Shown here piece after piece: positions 54,515 through 63,357 of a stretch of 64,000 nt of DNA (the stretch's first letter is position 1; every line of letters begins with the position of its first letter). Source of the stretch: Frateuria_A sp051900425. GTDB lineage: Bacteria; Pseudomonadota; Gammaproteobacteria; Xanthomonadales; Rhodanobacteraceae. A program made the translations under genes and the position numbers. The stretch covers positions 283,210 through 347,209 of the forward strand of contig NZ_JBHZGK010000004.1 in assembly GCF_051900425.1 (NCBI RefSeq). Direction: 5' to 3'. The notes beneath the pieces were generated by a model, which worked only from the letters and a program-made list of their open reading frames with translations, was not told where the DNA came from and ran no database searches.

Positions 54515-54865
54515 GTGAACGCGGAGATTCGTGCCTTACAGGATGCCTTGCGGGCATTCGCCCGGGAGCGCGAGTGGGAGCAATTCCATTCGCCAAAGAA
54601 CCTGGCCTCCGCCCTCTCAGTGGAAGCCGCGGAGTTGCTGGAGCACTTCCAGTGGATGACGGAAGAACAGAGCCGAGCGCTGAGCGAAGGGAAGAAAAAC
54701 GACATTGCCGAGGAGATTGCCGACGTCTTTCTCTATCTCCTGCAGCTATCGGACAAGCTCGACATCGACGTGCTCGCCGCAGCCCGGCAAAAACTCGAAA
54801 TCAACGGCGCCAAGTACCCGGTCGATCTGGCCAAGGGCAGCAGCAAGAAGTACTCCGAGTTCTAA
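54515..54865 (+). CDS. MazG-like nucleotide pyrophosphohydrolase
   Basis: The GTG at 54515 with GGGG upstream gives 116 residues starting VNAEIRALQDALRAFARERE; an ATG at 54479 is the less likely alternative. All-alpha NTP pyrophosphatase motifs are present: LASALSVEAAELLEHFQW (E-x-x-E-E) and DIAEEIADVFLYLLQL (E-x-x-D), then a Lys/Tyr-rich tail (KKYSEF). These proteins hydrolyse (d)NTPs to NMP plus pyrophosphate, as housekeeping or as nucleotide-depleting partners in defence loci. The gene ends 23 bp before a nuclease-helicase gene, so the two are probably co-transcribed. Confidence 0.9.
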   Translation: MNAEIRALQDALRAFAREREWEQFHSPKNLASALSVEAAELLEHFQWMTEEQSRALSEGKKNDIAEEIADVFLYLLQLSDKLDIDVLAAARQKLEINGAKYPVDLAKGSSKKYSEF

Positions 54866-54888
54866 GGACAGCCACAGGGGGCTGAAGG

Positions 54889-56760
54889 GTGATCGTTTAC
54901 CAGGCGAACAAGGCCGACTTTCTCGACGACCACGACAACCGGGAAATCGAACACGTCATCGCGACGAAGTACCTGGAACGTACCGGCCGCTATGCGCCGG
55001 ACGCCGAGTACCGAGCGTGGAAGAACTCGCTTGGCGAGATGGCCAAGGTGCTGCGTGACCCCGGCATTCCTGACGACGTCGGCGTCGGTGTCGAGTTCGG
55101 CATCCCGCAGACGTCCAAGCGGATCGACTTCATCATCTCGGGGCGCACCGAAGCTGGCCCCAATCTCATCATCGTCGAGCTGAAGCAATGGTCGGAGGCA
55201 AGCCTCACAGGTAAGGACGGTATCATCGCCGCACGCCGTGGTGGCGCAGCACCGGAGCGCGAAGGCGCCCACCCTTGCTATCAGGCATGGTCCTACGCGG
55301 CGCTCCTTGAAGGGTTCAACGAAGCGGTCTACCAGCGAGCCATCGCCCTGACTCCGTGTGCCTACCTCCACAACTATGTGCAGGACGGGATCATCGACCA
55401 CCCGGAGTATTACGGGGACTACATCCGCAAGGCGCCGCTGTTCCTCAAGGGCGAGGAAGAACGCCGACGCCTGCGCGACTTCATCAAGCAGCACGTCAAG
55501 TACGGCGACAACGCCGGACTGATCTACCAGATCGAGAACGGACGTATCCGACCGTCGAAGATGCTGGTCGACAGCCTGGTCGGCATGATGAAGGGCAATC
55601 GGGAGTTTGTACTGATCGATGATCAGAAGGTGGCGTTCGAGAGCGCGGCCGCTCTAGCCACCGCCGCCTCCGTAGAGAAGAAGCAGGTCGTCATCATTAA
55701 AGGGGGTCCGGGCACGGGTAAATCGGTGATCGCCGTGAACCTGCTCGCGCACCTGTCCAAGCAGGGGCTCGTCTGCAAGTACGTCTCCAAGAATGCCGCC
55801 CCTCGTGCCGTGTTCAAGGCCAAGCTGAAGGGCAACCTCCGCCTCTCGGCCATCGATAACCTATTTTCGGGCTCGGGTTCGTTCATCGAAACCGGTCCAG
55901 ACGCATTTGACGTACTTATCGTCGATGAGGCCCACCGCCTGAACGAAAAGTCGGGCATGTACGGCAACCTCGGCGAGAATCAGATCAAGGAGATCATCCG
56001 CAGCAGCAAGTGCGCCATCTTCTTCGTGGACGACGACCAGATCGTCACGCTGTCGGATATCGGCCACTCGGAGGAGCTTGCGCGATGGGCACGGTCGATG
56101 GGCGCGCAAGTCTCCCACTTGGAGCTGTCGTCGCAGTTCCGTTGCAGCGGCTCTGACGGCTACCTCGCCTGGCTGGACAACACGCTCGGCCTGCGCGAGA
56201 CGGCGAACACCCGCCTGGATTGCGATGAGTTCGACTTTCGCGTCGTCGACTCGCCGAACGAACTTCACGACCTCATTGCCGCCCGCAACGGCAGCAACAA
56301 GGCCCGCGTCGTCGCCGGCTACTGCTGGGACTGGGTGAGCAAGCGCAACCCGGATCTGTATGACATCGTCATGCCCGAGCACGGGTACGCCAGACGGTGG
56401 AACCTCGACCGGGACGGAAGCCTCTGGATAGTCACACCCACTTCCGTCGACGAAGTCGGTTGCATCCACACTTGCCAAGGGCTTGAACTGGACTACATCG
56501 GCGTGATCATCGGGCCAGACATGGTCGCTCGCGACGGAACGCTCACGACCACAGCAGACGCCCGCTCGCCGATGGACCGGTCGATCCGAGGCTGGAAGAG
56601 CCGCGCGAAGATCGATCCCGATGGCACCAGCGCTCAAGTCGATCGGATCATACGCAACACCTACAAGACGCTTCTTACCCGCGGGATGAAAGGTTGTTAC
56701 GTGTATTGCGTAGACGCAGAGACGCGCGAGTTCTTGAGGAGCTGCCTGCGGGGAAGTTGA
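54889..56760 (+). CDS. PD-(D/E)XK nuclease-like plus Schlafen group-3 (DUF2075) helicase protein
   Basis: A 623-residue protein from the GTG at 54889 (AGGG upstream). N-terminal 120 residues: SKRIDFIISG (Asp80) and LIIVELKQW (Glu97, Lys99), the D...ExK pattern of a restriction-like nuclease fold. Helicase domain from about 245: Walker A GGPGTGKSV (272-280), Walker B DVLIVDEAHR (341-350), FFVDDDQIVTL, LSSQFRCSGSDGYLAWLDN and the C-terminal CQGLELDYIGVIIGPD and YKTLLTRGMKGCYVYC. This is the bacterial SLFN-g3/DUF2075 SF1-like architecture, also shared by vertebrate Schlafens. It probably acts on nucleic acid in anti-phage or stress response. Function is inferred, not shown. Confidence 0.88.
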   Translation: MIVYQANKADFLDDHDNREIEHVIATKYLERTGRYAPDAEYRAWKNSLGEMAKVLRDPGIPDDVGVGVEFGIPQTSKRIDFIISGRTEAGPNLIIVELKQWSEASLTGKDGIIAARRGGAAPEREGAHPCYQAWSYAALLEGFNEAVYQRAIALTPCAYLHNYVQDGIIDHPEYYGDYIRKAPLFLKGEEERRRLRDFIKQHVKYGDNAGLIYQIENGRIRPSKMLVDSLVGMMKGNREFVLIDDQKVAFESAAALATAASVEKKQVVIIKGGPGTGKSVIAVNLLAHLSKQGLVCKYVSKNAAPRAVFKAKLKGNLRLSAIDNLFSGSGSFIETGPDAFDVLIVDEAHRLNEKSGMYGNLGENQIKEIIRSSKCAIFFVDDDQIVTLSDIGHSEELARWARSMGAQVSHLELSSQFRCSGSDGYLAWLDNTLGLRETANTRLDCDEFDFRVVDSPNELHDLIAARNGSNKARVVAGYCWDWVSKRNPDLYDIVMPEHGYARRWNLDRDGSLWIVTPTSVDEVGCIHTCQGLELDYIGVIIGPDMVARDGTLTTTADARSPMDRSIRGWKSRAKIDPDGTSAQVDRIIRNTYKTLLTRGMKGCYVYCVDAETREFLRSCLRGS

Positions 56761-57056
56761 GCTCTGCTCGGGCTTCGCTGAAACGACCGATTCCGACCCA
56801 AAGCGGCCATGCCTGCTGCGTCAGATCGCAGGGCGCGCGGCGTCACCGGCCCACTGGTATGCCCGCAACTTTGCATCGGTACGCCCTTGATGCAAGGCGT
56901 GCAGAAGGTAGTTTGGGACCGCGTGTAATCGCATATCAGCCTCGCAGCGGCCCGTATTGGCCATCCGAACCAGGTTGTTTGCGTCCAAGCGAAAGATGCT
57001 GATATCGTCGATTCTGCCGCTCGCGCGCAATGCTCGAGCTAACAGGGGATGACGGC
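56761..57056. other. Spacer before the RHS locus with a possible minus-strand gene remnant
   Basis: No gene is certain in this 296-bp stretch. The minus-strand frame across about 56821-57060 reads like real protein (VAILAKSCRHPLLARALRAS, RIDDISIFRLDANNLVRMAN, YLLHALHQGRTDAKLRAYQWAG), but it has no convincing start and overlaps the RHS start region. It may be a decayed fragment left by insertion of the RHS locus. Confidence 0.3.
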
Positions 57057-60000
57057 ATGATTTCGCAAGGATTGCGACGCGGTAGGTCGACTTTTTGCTT
57101 TGCTGCGGGCTTGCTCCAAGCGGCACTGGTATATGGATTTGCCATCAGCTCGTTGCTATGGGCACCCCGCGCAGTCGCTGTCGAGGCACTGCAGCGCATG
57201 TGCAACACCTACCAGGTAGGGGAGACGAGTCATGATGCCGGGGGCAAAATTACCGTTACTGCATATTTCACTTACATCTGTAGCGAAAACTGGGTCGAGA
57301 CAGGTGATCAAGGTCGACATGGTTCGGGGCAAATCAGCCCGCGTGGAAACGGCTCGGAACATGCACCTGCGAACAAAGCCCCGGCTGCTGATGCGAACAA
57401 CAGTTCCACGCCCACACTTCCCTGCGGACAGACTACGCAGCCCCAACCGGTAGATAAAGGTGCCGACCCCATCCTCTTTGGCTCGGGTGCGAAGGTTGAA
57501 TCCGTCGTTGATTTCGTTTTGCCAGGCGAAATGGGACTTAAGTTCGAGCGGTACTACAACTCGCGGTTCATGTGTCAGGAAGGCTACCCTTGCATCGGAG
57601 CTGGTGCGTGGACGACCAATCTCGACTACTACCTAGACCCGCCGTCGTGCGAATGGGATCCGGACCTTCGGCGCAATATCTGCTCTCCGGGATTCTTTAT
57701 TAGGCCCGATGGTTCAAGGTTGTATTTCCGCGCGGGACGCAGTTACAGCAGTTTGGACGCTGGAACAGCAAGCGGCACAGCCACCCTAACCGCCAACGAG
57801 GATGGCACTTTCACTTTGAGGGACGAGGATGCGCTCTTACTGACCTTCAGTAGCGAGGGAAGTCTGTTGTCAATCAAGGACAGCCTCGGGATAGGCTGGA
57901 CGTTGACTCGACTTAATGCCGACACAGTAGTAGTCACGCACACTAACGGGCAGTCGTTTAGTCTCGTCGTAGTTAACGGTTCGGCGCCATACGGGGCCGC
58001 TAAGCAAATTCGCGTTACCGATCCAGGCAACCACGTCTACGTTTACGATACGACAACTTCCTCTTACGACCGCGTCGCCACTCCGGTCAGTCATTTAGGC
58101 GCCCTATCCAAAGTGACCCTCCCGGGCTCGCCGAACACGGCAGTCACATACACCTACTACCCAGATATCCAAGCTCCTGCCGGCACCACCGGCAAGTACA
58201 TGCTCCTGAAGGAAGTTGCCTACAACGGCATCACTCACGATATAACCGAATACGACAGTGCGGGGCGCGCGACCATGAATAGCCTCGCCAACGGCGAGGA
58301 GCGCACGTCGGTTCTCTATGGTTCGAACGCCACAGGCCCGACAGCAACGGTGACAAATCCGCTTGGCCACGCCACCGTGTACCAATATGACGGTGCCGAC
58401 CATCTAGTTTCCATAACCGGGAACGCTGCCACGAATTGCCCTGCCACGTACGCAAGCATGTCGTACGACGATAACGGCTTTATGACATCGTCCACGGACA
58501 ACAATGGCAATGTGACCAAGTACACATACGACACCAACGGCCTGCTGCAGCAGAAGATCGAGGCGGCGGGCACCTCAGTACAGCGCACTATCGACTACGT
58601 CTGGGACACTTCGCTCGACGTGGACCGACTCCTCTCTGTCACCGTCGAGGGGTGGTCGAAGACGGCCTACATGTATAGCCCGCAGGGACGGGTGAGCTCG
58701 GTGGCCGTGACCAATCTTTCCAGTCACGGCAATGCAAGCCAGACGCTTACGACCTCTTACGCACGTACCGTGTATAGCAACGGGTTGGTGCACACCCTGA
58801 CTGTGACGCATCCGTCAGCCAATGACAGTAACAAGGACGTCTATACGTTCGACGCTTTCGGGCGCTTGATCTCAGTGAAGAATGCCCTGGGGCAAACGGT
58901 TTCCTACGGCAACTACAACGCGCTCGGCTTGGTCGGTCTGATCGCAGGTCCGAACGGTGACGAAACCGATTACACCTACGATGCACGCGGACGTGTGCTC
59001 ACCAAGGCGACGCACTCCAATGGGCAAACGGCGACTTGGAACTTCACTTACGACGGCTTCGGCTTACTGGAGAGCCAGACCGACCCGGACGGTAAGATCA
59101 CGGTGTGGACCCGTGACCAAGCTACCGGTCGGGTCATGCTCATCGGTAGGACAGAGAAGGACGGCGACTCGACCGAGACGCTCAGCTACAACGCTAATGG
59201 TGATGTTACGGGTGATGTAATAGCGCGCGCGACCGACGTCGGCCTGTCGTTGCACATGCTGTATGACGCTCTGGGGCGCATCTATCAGAGAACAGGCAAT
59301 CACGGCCAGAAACTGACTTATGGGTATGACGAGAATGGCAATCTGGCCTCCGTAACCAATGCCGTCGGTCACGTCGTGAGCTATCAGTACGACGCGCTGA
59401 ATCGCATCTCGAAGGTGGTTGAGTCGGGCGGGCCAACCTTGGACGTTTCCACCCTAAGCCTCGCATCGAACAGCACCACCGGAAGCTATCCGGTAAGCTG
59501 GACTGCTGTCGACAGCGCAACGACTTACAAGTTGCAGGAGCGTCTAAACGGGGGGGCCTGGGTTGGCGCGTTTAGCGGCAACGCGACCAGCACCACAATC
59601 AGCGGCAACGGCGATGGCACCTACGAGTATCAGGTTGCTGCCTGTAATCCTGGGGGCTGTGGGGGCTGGAGCGCCGCTGCGGACATCACTGTTCTGCTGC
59701 CGCCCGCGGCACCGGCCACAGTCAGCGTGCCTGCCACAAGCACTGGAAGCTTGACCGTGAGTTGGTCCGGCGTCAGCACAGCTAGCAGCTACGCCCTGGA
59801 GCATCAGAAGGACAGTGGGTCCTGGACTAGCCTCTATTCGGGCACTGCGACCAGCAGAGCGGTGACGGAGACCACCTCCGGGAGCTATGCCTACCGGGTC
59901 AAAGCATGCAATGCGAGCGGCTGTAGCGGTTACAAGACGAGCGCCGACGTCAGCGTGACGATCCCTCCGGCAGCTCCGATCCTAACTGCGCCTTCCACCA

Positions 60001-60530
60001 ATAGCTCCGGCAGTTACTCAGTTAGCTGGGGAGCAGTGAACGAAGCCACGAGCTACACGCTGCAAGAACAGATCAACGGCGGCAGTTGGACCACCATCCA
60101 GAGCAGCGGTGCCACCAGCAGGGCGATCAGCGGCAAAGCCAACGGCACTTATGGCTATCACGTGAGGGGCTGCAACGGCAGCGTCTGCGGCGCGTGGAGC
60201 GCGGTGGAGAACGTTACGGTGCTGCACGTTCCCAACATACCGACAGGGCTCACTTCGACCGTAGTTTCGTCCTATGAATCGGATCTGCGCCCACCGCGAT
60301 ACGTCTATGTCATTCAGGGGTCTTGGTCTGCGTCATCCACCGCCACCAGCTACGACTTCAGGTATTGCACGAGCACAGGAAGCTGCACGACGGTACAAAC
60401 CACCTCTACGTCCGCAGGAGATGGCCCCATTCCAGGGGGAAGCGGTTACTCGGCAAGCGTTCGAGCATGCAACGCCTCCGGCTGTTCAGGGTGGAGTGCG
60501 GCTGTTACTCCAAATGTCGTGCAAGGGTGA
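57057..60530 (+). CDS. Exported RHS/YD-repeat protein with four fibronectin-like repeats
   Basis: The ATG at 57057 with AGGGGAT upstream gives 1157 residues. An N-terminal signal or anchor (FCFAAGLLQAALVYGFAISS) is followed by a DUF6531-like segment (DPILFGSGAKVESVVDFVL, LKFERYYNSRF), then YD repeats such as YDSAGRATM, YDDNGFMTSSTD, YDARGRVLTKAT and YDENGNLASVTNAVG. From about residue 795, four 88-residue fibronectin-like modules follow, each ending in a C-N-x-x-G-C-x-G-W-S-A type motif. There is no RHS core or toxin here; it stops with TGA five bases before the next RHS gene. GC is visibly lower than in the flanking chromosome, which suggests transfer. Confidence 0.9.
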   Translation: MISQGLRRGRSTFCFAAGLLQAALVYGFAISSLLWAPRAVAVEALQRMCNTYQVGETSHDAGGKITVTAYFTYICSENWVETGDQGRHGSGQISPRGNGSEHAPANKAPAADANNSSTPTLPCGQTTQPQPVDKGADPILFGSGAKVESVVDFVLPGEMGLKFERYYNSRFMCQEGYPCIGAGAWTTNLDYYLDPPSCEWDPDLRRNICSPGFFIRPDGSRLYFRAGRSYSSLDAGTASGTATLTANEDGTFTLRDEDALLLTFSSEGSLLSIKDSLGIGWTLTRLNADTVVVTHTNGQSFSLVVVNGSAPYGAAKQIRVTDPGNHVYVYDTTTSSYDRVATPVSHLGALSKVTLPGSPNTAVTYTYYPDIQAPAGTTGKYMLLKEVAYNGITHDITEYDSAGRATMNSLANGEERTSVLYGSNATGPTATVTNPLGHATVYQYDGADHLVSITGNAATNCPATYASMSYDDNGFMTSSTDNNGNVTKYTYDTNGLLQQKIEAAGTSVQRTIDYVWDTSLDVDRLLSVTVEGWSKTAYMYSPQGRVSSVAVTNLSSHGNASQTLTTSYARTVYSNGLVHTLTVTHPSANDSNKDVYTFDAFGRLISVKNALGQTVSYGNYNALGLVGLIAGPNGDETDYTYDARGRVLTKATHSNGQTATWNFTYDGFGLLESQTDPDGKITVWTRDQATGRVMLIGRTEKDGDSTETLSYNANGDVTGDVIARATDVGLSLHMLYDALGRIYQRTGNHGQKLTYGYDENGNLASVTNAVGHVVSYQYDALNRISKVVESGGPTLDVSTLSLASNSTTGSYPVSWTAVDSATTYKLQERLNGGAWVGAFSGNATSTTISGNGDGTYEYQVAACNPGGCGGWSAAADITVLLPPAAPATVSVPATSTGSLTVSWSGVSTASSYALEHQKDSGSWTSLYSGTATSRAVTETTSGSYAYRVKACNASGCSGYKTSADVSVTIPPAAPILTAPSTNSSGSYSVSWGAVNEATSYTLQEQINGGSWTTIQSSGATSRAISGKANGTYGYHVRGCNGSVCGAWSAVENVTVLHVPNIPTGLTSTVVSSYESDLRPPRYVYVIQGSWSASSTATSYDFRYCTSTGSCTTVQTTSTSAGDGPIPGGSGYSASVRACNASGCSGWSAAVTPNVVQG

Positions 60531-60535
60531 GCCAC

Positions 60536-62644
60536 ATGGATAGCTACAGCTCACATGAAAATCCCAACGGTGCCAAAATGCAGGGATCAGAGAGAGTCAT
60601 GGAAGAAGAACAGCGATTTGTAAGGCGGCGCCCCATTTATCAGGCGCTCATTGCCCTGCTGAGCGTGTGCGTAGCCGAGGGCGCGTTGGGTGCGACCACC
60701 ACGACCACGTTCACGTACGACGCAGGTGATCACGTGGCCAGCGTAAAGGACCCGCGCAATCTGGTGACCAGCTATACCTACGATGGCGTGGGACAGCTGT
60801 GGCAGCAAGTAAGTCCAGACACGGGAACGACCCGCTATGGCTACGACGCCTATGGTCGGCGGTCGTCAATGACGCGGGCGAAGGGTGTAGTTACTAATTA
60901 CGGCTACGACGGCCTGAACCGAGTAACGAGCGCCACTGCGGGAGGGCAGACGCAGAGCTTTTCGTACGATAGCTGTACCAATGGCATTGGTCGTCTGTGT
61001 TCTGCTAGCGACAGCACAGGCACTACCTCATACAGCTACACGCGTGAGGGTTGGCTCGCCGGGCGCGGCTTCTCCATCAACGGCACCACCTACGCAGTGG
61101 GGTATGGCTACGATGCCATGGGGCGCCTCAATGCCGTGAACTATCCTGACGGCAACCAAGTGATCTACACCTATGCGGATGGAGCGGTGGCGGCGGTGAC
61201 GCTAAAGGTCGGCGGGACCAATCTCCCCGGCGCTAGCAGCATCACCTATCTTCCCGGCAACTTGGCGATGTCGGGTTGGGTCTCCAGCAACGGCCTCCCC
61301 AACACGCTGACCTACGACAGCGACGGCCGACTGACCGGCATAAGCGTTCCAAACGTTCAAAGCCTAGCCCTCGGGTACGACCAGGCAGACCGCATCTCCG
61401 CTACAACCAACGGAATTGACCCCAGTCAAAGCCAGAACTACAACTACGACGATCAATCGCACCTCACGGCAGCCTACGGGGTAGCAAACAACGAGAGCTA
61501 CAGTTACGACCTAGGCGGAAACCGTACCTCACAGACCATCAATGGAGCGGTTAGCAATTTCACTATCAGCACCACCAGTAACCGGTTGATGGGAGTAAGT
61601 GGTGCGGGCGCCGAAAGCTATGTGTACGACCCCCAGGGCAACCTCCAGACGATCAATGGTGTCACGACCTTTCAGTACAACGCTTTTAATCGGTTATCGA
61701 GCGCGAGTGGTGCCAATGATTACGTGGACCCACAGGGAGAGCGACTTCGCAAGGAAAGCGGCGGGACATTTAGCTACTTTGCTCCTGAAGGAGGTTCTCT
61801 GCTGGCAGAGAACCAAGGCGGCACCTGGATTGATTACGTGTGGATCAACGGGCGTCTGACGGCTCGGATCAGCGGTACGTCGGTGGATGCAATCCACGCT
61901 GATCAAACAGGCAGACCGCAGGTGGCTACTGATGCTGCGGGGACTGTGGTTTGGGAGGCAAGAAACCGCCCGTTTACGCGCACAGTCACAACAGACCTAG
62001 TTGGCGGATTAAACGTCGGACTGCCAGGCCAGTATTACGACGCAGAGCGCGGGCTTTGGAACAATGGGTACCGCGATTACGCAGCGGAGCTAGGGAGGTA
62101 TATCGAGAGCGATCCCTCTGGGCTTCGAGCAGGCGTAAATACTTACGTATATGCGAATAATCGACCTCTTGACCAAATTGATCCATGGGGGCTGGGCACG
62201 TTCGCATTCGGGGGCCAGGCAAGCGGGGCCTTCACTACTCTAGGAGCTAGCGCGGCGGCGCAGCTGACAATTAGTTGGAACTCGAATGCGCTCGGCGATA
62301 TCTCACAGTGGAGAGTTGGTGGAATGCTCACTCTCGCCAGCGTATCTAGCACAGGCACAGGCATATCTGGGGGAGGGGTCTTTACCTACTCATCAGTCAA
62401 CTGCCCAGAGGCTTTGAGAGGAACGAGCCCGTACAGTGGGGGCAGTGGCGGAGAAGGCTTAGTTGGTGGGGCGGATGTAAGCTACGGAGATGCGAGCACT
62501 TACAATATCTTCGTGGGGGTAGGTGCCAAGTCTCCAATACCAGTTGAGGGTCACACAGGCTTAGGATGGACAGCAGCAAAAAGTTTTTCGCTCCGCCAGA
62601 TTGGGAACGCCATAAATACGTTAGTTCCCGACGGAGGAATATGA
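60536..62644 (+). CDS. Exported RHS protein with RHS core and variable C-terminal domain
   Basis: The ATG at 60536 has AAGGGTGA just upstream (702 aa); an ATG at 60599 would give a tidier signal peptide (RRRPIYQALIALLSVCVAEGALGA). YD repeats run from the start of the mature protein (YDGVGQLWQQVSPDTGTTRYGYDAYGRR). The RHS-associated core follows, GLPGQYYDAERGLWNNGYRD then YIESDPSGLRAGVNTYVYAN, ending at the conserved DPWGL (about 553). The last 149 residues are Gly/Ser/Thr-rich and beta-prone (FVGVGAKSPIPVEGHTGLGW) and match no nuclease or deaminase motif I know. It is the C-terminal half of a split RHS system, with the preceding gene as the N-terminal half. Confidence 0.9.
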   Translation: MDSYSSHENPNGAKMQGSERVMEEEQRFVRRRPIYQALIALLSVCVAEGALGATTTTTFTYDAGDHVASVKDPRNLVTSYTYDGVGQLWQQVSPDTGTTRYGYDAYGRRSSMTRAKGVVTNYGYDGLNRVTSATAGGQTQSFSYDSCTNGIGRLCSASDSTGTTSYSYTREGWLAGRGFSINGTTYAVGYGYDAMGRLNAVNYPDGNQVIYTYADGAVAAVTLKVGGTNLPGASSITYLPGNLAMSGWVSSNGLPNTLTYDSDGRLTGISVPNVQSLALGYDQADRISATTNGIDPSQSQNYNYDDQSHLTAAYGVANNESYSYDLGGNRTSQTINGAVSNFTISTTSNRLMGVSGAGAESYVYDPQGNLQTINGVTTFQYNAFNRLSSASGANDYVDPQGERLRKESGGTFSYFAPEGGSLLAENQGGTWIDYVWINGRLTARISGTSVDAIHADQTGRPQVATDAAGTVVWEARNRPFTRTVTTDLVGGLNVGLPGQYYDAERGLWNNGYRDYAAELGRYIESDPSGLRAGVNTYVYANNRPLDQIDPWGLGTFAFGGQASGAFTTLGASAAAQLTISWNSNALGDISQWRVGGMLTLASVSSTGTGISGGGVFTYSSVNCPEALRGTSPYSGGSGGEGLVGGADVSYGDASTYNIFVGVGAKSPIPVEGHTGLGWTAAKSFSLRQIGNAINTLVPDGGI

Positions 62645-62647
62645 CTC

Positions 62648-63034
62648 ATGCAATCCGTTCCGTTTGGGATCATTTTTTTCAATTGGATGCCGTTGTTGTT
62701 TTTTGCCGCTGGCGGGCTGGGTGCCTTGGGAGTGGTTCTCAGGTACAACGTCATCACTAGAGGTATAGTAGCTAACGTACAGGAGGTGGCAGTTCGGTAC
62801 GGGCGCAGGTGGCTTTTTTGGGAGGATTGGAGAGCTACACTAAACTTTCTTATTGCGCCCCACAGGCTTTTAGATGTTGATGACCCCCCTGCGATACGTG
62901 ACGAGAAACAACGGCTGCTTGCGCATCGCGCGCTGCTGGGAAAATACCTTTTAGTAGCACTTGCCATTGCGCTTGCTGGCGTCGTTTTAGCTATAGCAAG
63001 CCTTGTAATTGTTGGTGAATTGGCGCAACCCTAA
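62648..63034 (+). CDS. Small two-helix membrane protein, possible immunity partner
   Basis: A 128-residue protein starting 3 bp after the RHS gene, with GGAGGAAT about 10 bp upstream of the ATG. There are two hydrophobic helices, IIFFNWMPLLFFAAGGLGAL (about 8-27) and ALLGKYLLVALAIALAGVVL (about 94-113), with a charged loop of 60 or so residues between them containing RYGRRWLFWEDWRATL. I do not recognise the family. Position and tight spacing directly after an RHS C-terminal domain are those of an immunity gene; a membrane location would suit a domain acting on membranes. No terminator is evident until 63312. Confidence 0.65.
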   Translation: MQSVPFGIIFFNWMPLLFFAAGGLGALGVVLRYNVITRGIVANVQEVAVRYGRRWLFWEDWRATLNFLIAPHRLLDVDDPPAIRDEKQRLLAHRALLGKYLLVALAIALAGVVLAIASLVIVGELAQP

Positions 63035-63311
63035 TCAGGTGCTAAGTTGGCGGTGCAGGGCGCGGACGTTCGCAAATCCCTTGTGGCAAGAATGACATTT
63101 TCGGTTGAGACAATGCGATGCCGGCGTCGCCAGTAGGCAACATCCCAGTACTTTGCGAATATTTGGGGCGAATCCTACTACCGGCACATCAAGAGCGGAC
63201 ACGAGATGGGTCGGCGATGTCCGCTTCTGGCCGAAAGCAGACCACCAAATGGGCCATAGGAAGGCGAGCGAGAGCCTCTGTGCCCGTCGGTTGAGATTGG
63301 GCGGGCAAAAA
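63035..63311. other. Non-coding spacer with a widespread GTCCGCTTCTGGCCGAAAGC repeat
   Basis: No gene is seen. 63218-63241 (GTCCGCTTCTGGCCGAAAGC-AGAC) is a hairpin-forming element that, translated, gives the GDVRFWPKAD peptide often seen in spurious ORFs of many proteobacteria, so it is probably a dispersed repeat rather than coding. Confidence 0.4.
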
Positions 63312-63336
63312 GAAAGCCCCGCCAGGCGGGGCTTTC
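63312..63336. terminator. Intrinsic terminator, probably for the truncated minus-strand gene
   Basis: GAAAGCCCCGCC (63312-63323) and GGCGGGGCTTTC (63325-63336) are perfect inverted arms. On the minus strand the stem is followed by TTTTTG, 22 bp after the stop of the gene ending at 63358. It can also end transcription from the RHS side. Confidence 0.85.
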
Positions 63337-63357
63337 CGCGGAGCTACTGCCTGGCGC

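Noticed and set aside
60528..60540. A simple frameshift splitting one RHS gene
   Set aside because: The second gene has its own ribosome site and signal-like N-terminus, and the first ends cleanly after a complete fibronectin-like module, so two genes are more likely than one broken gene.
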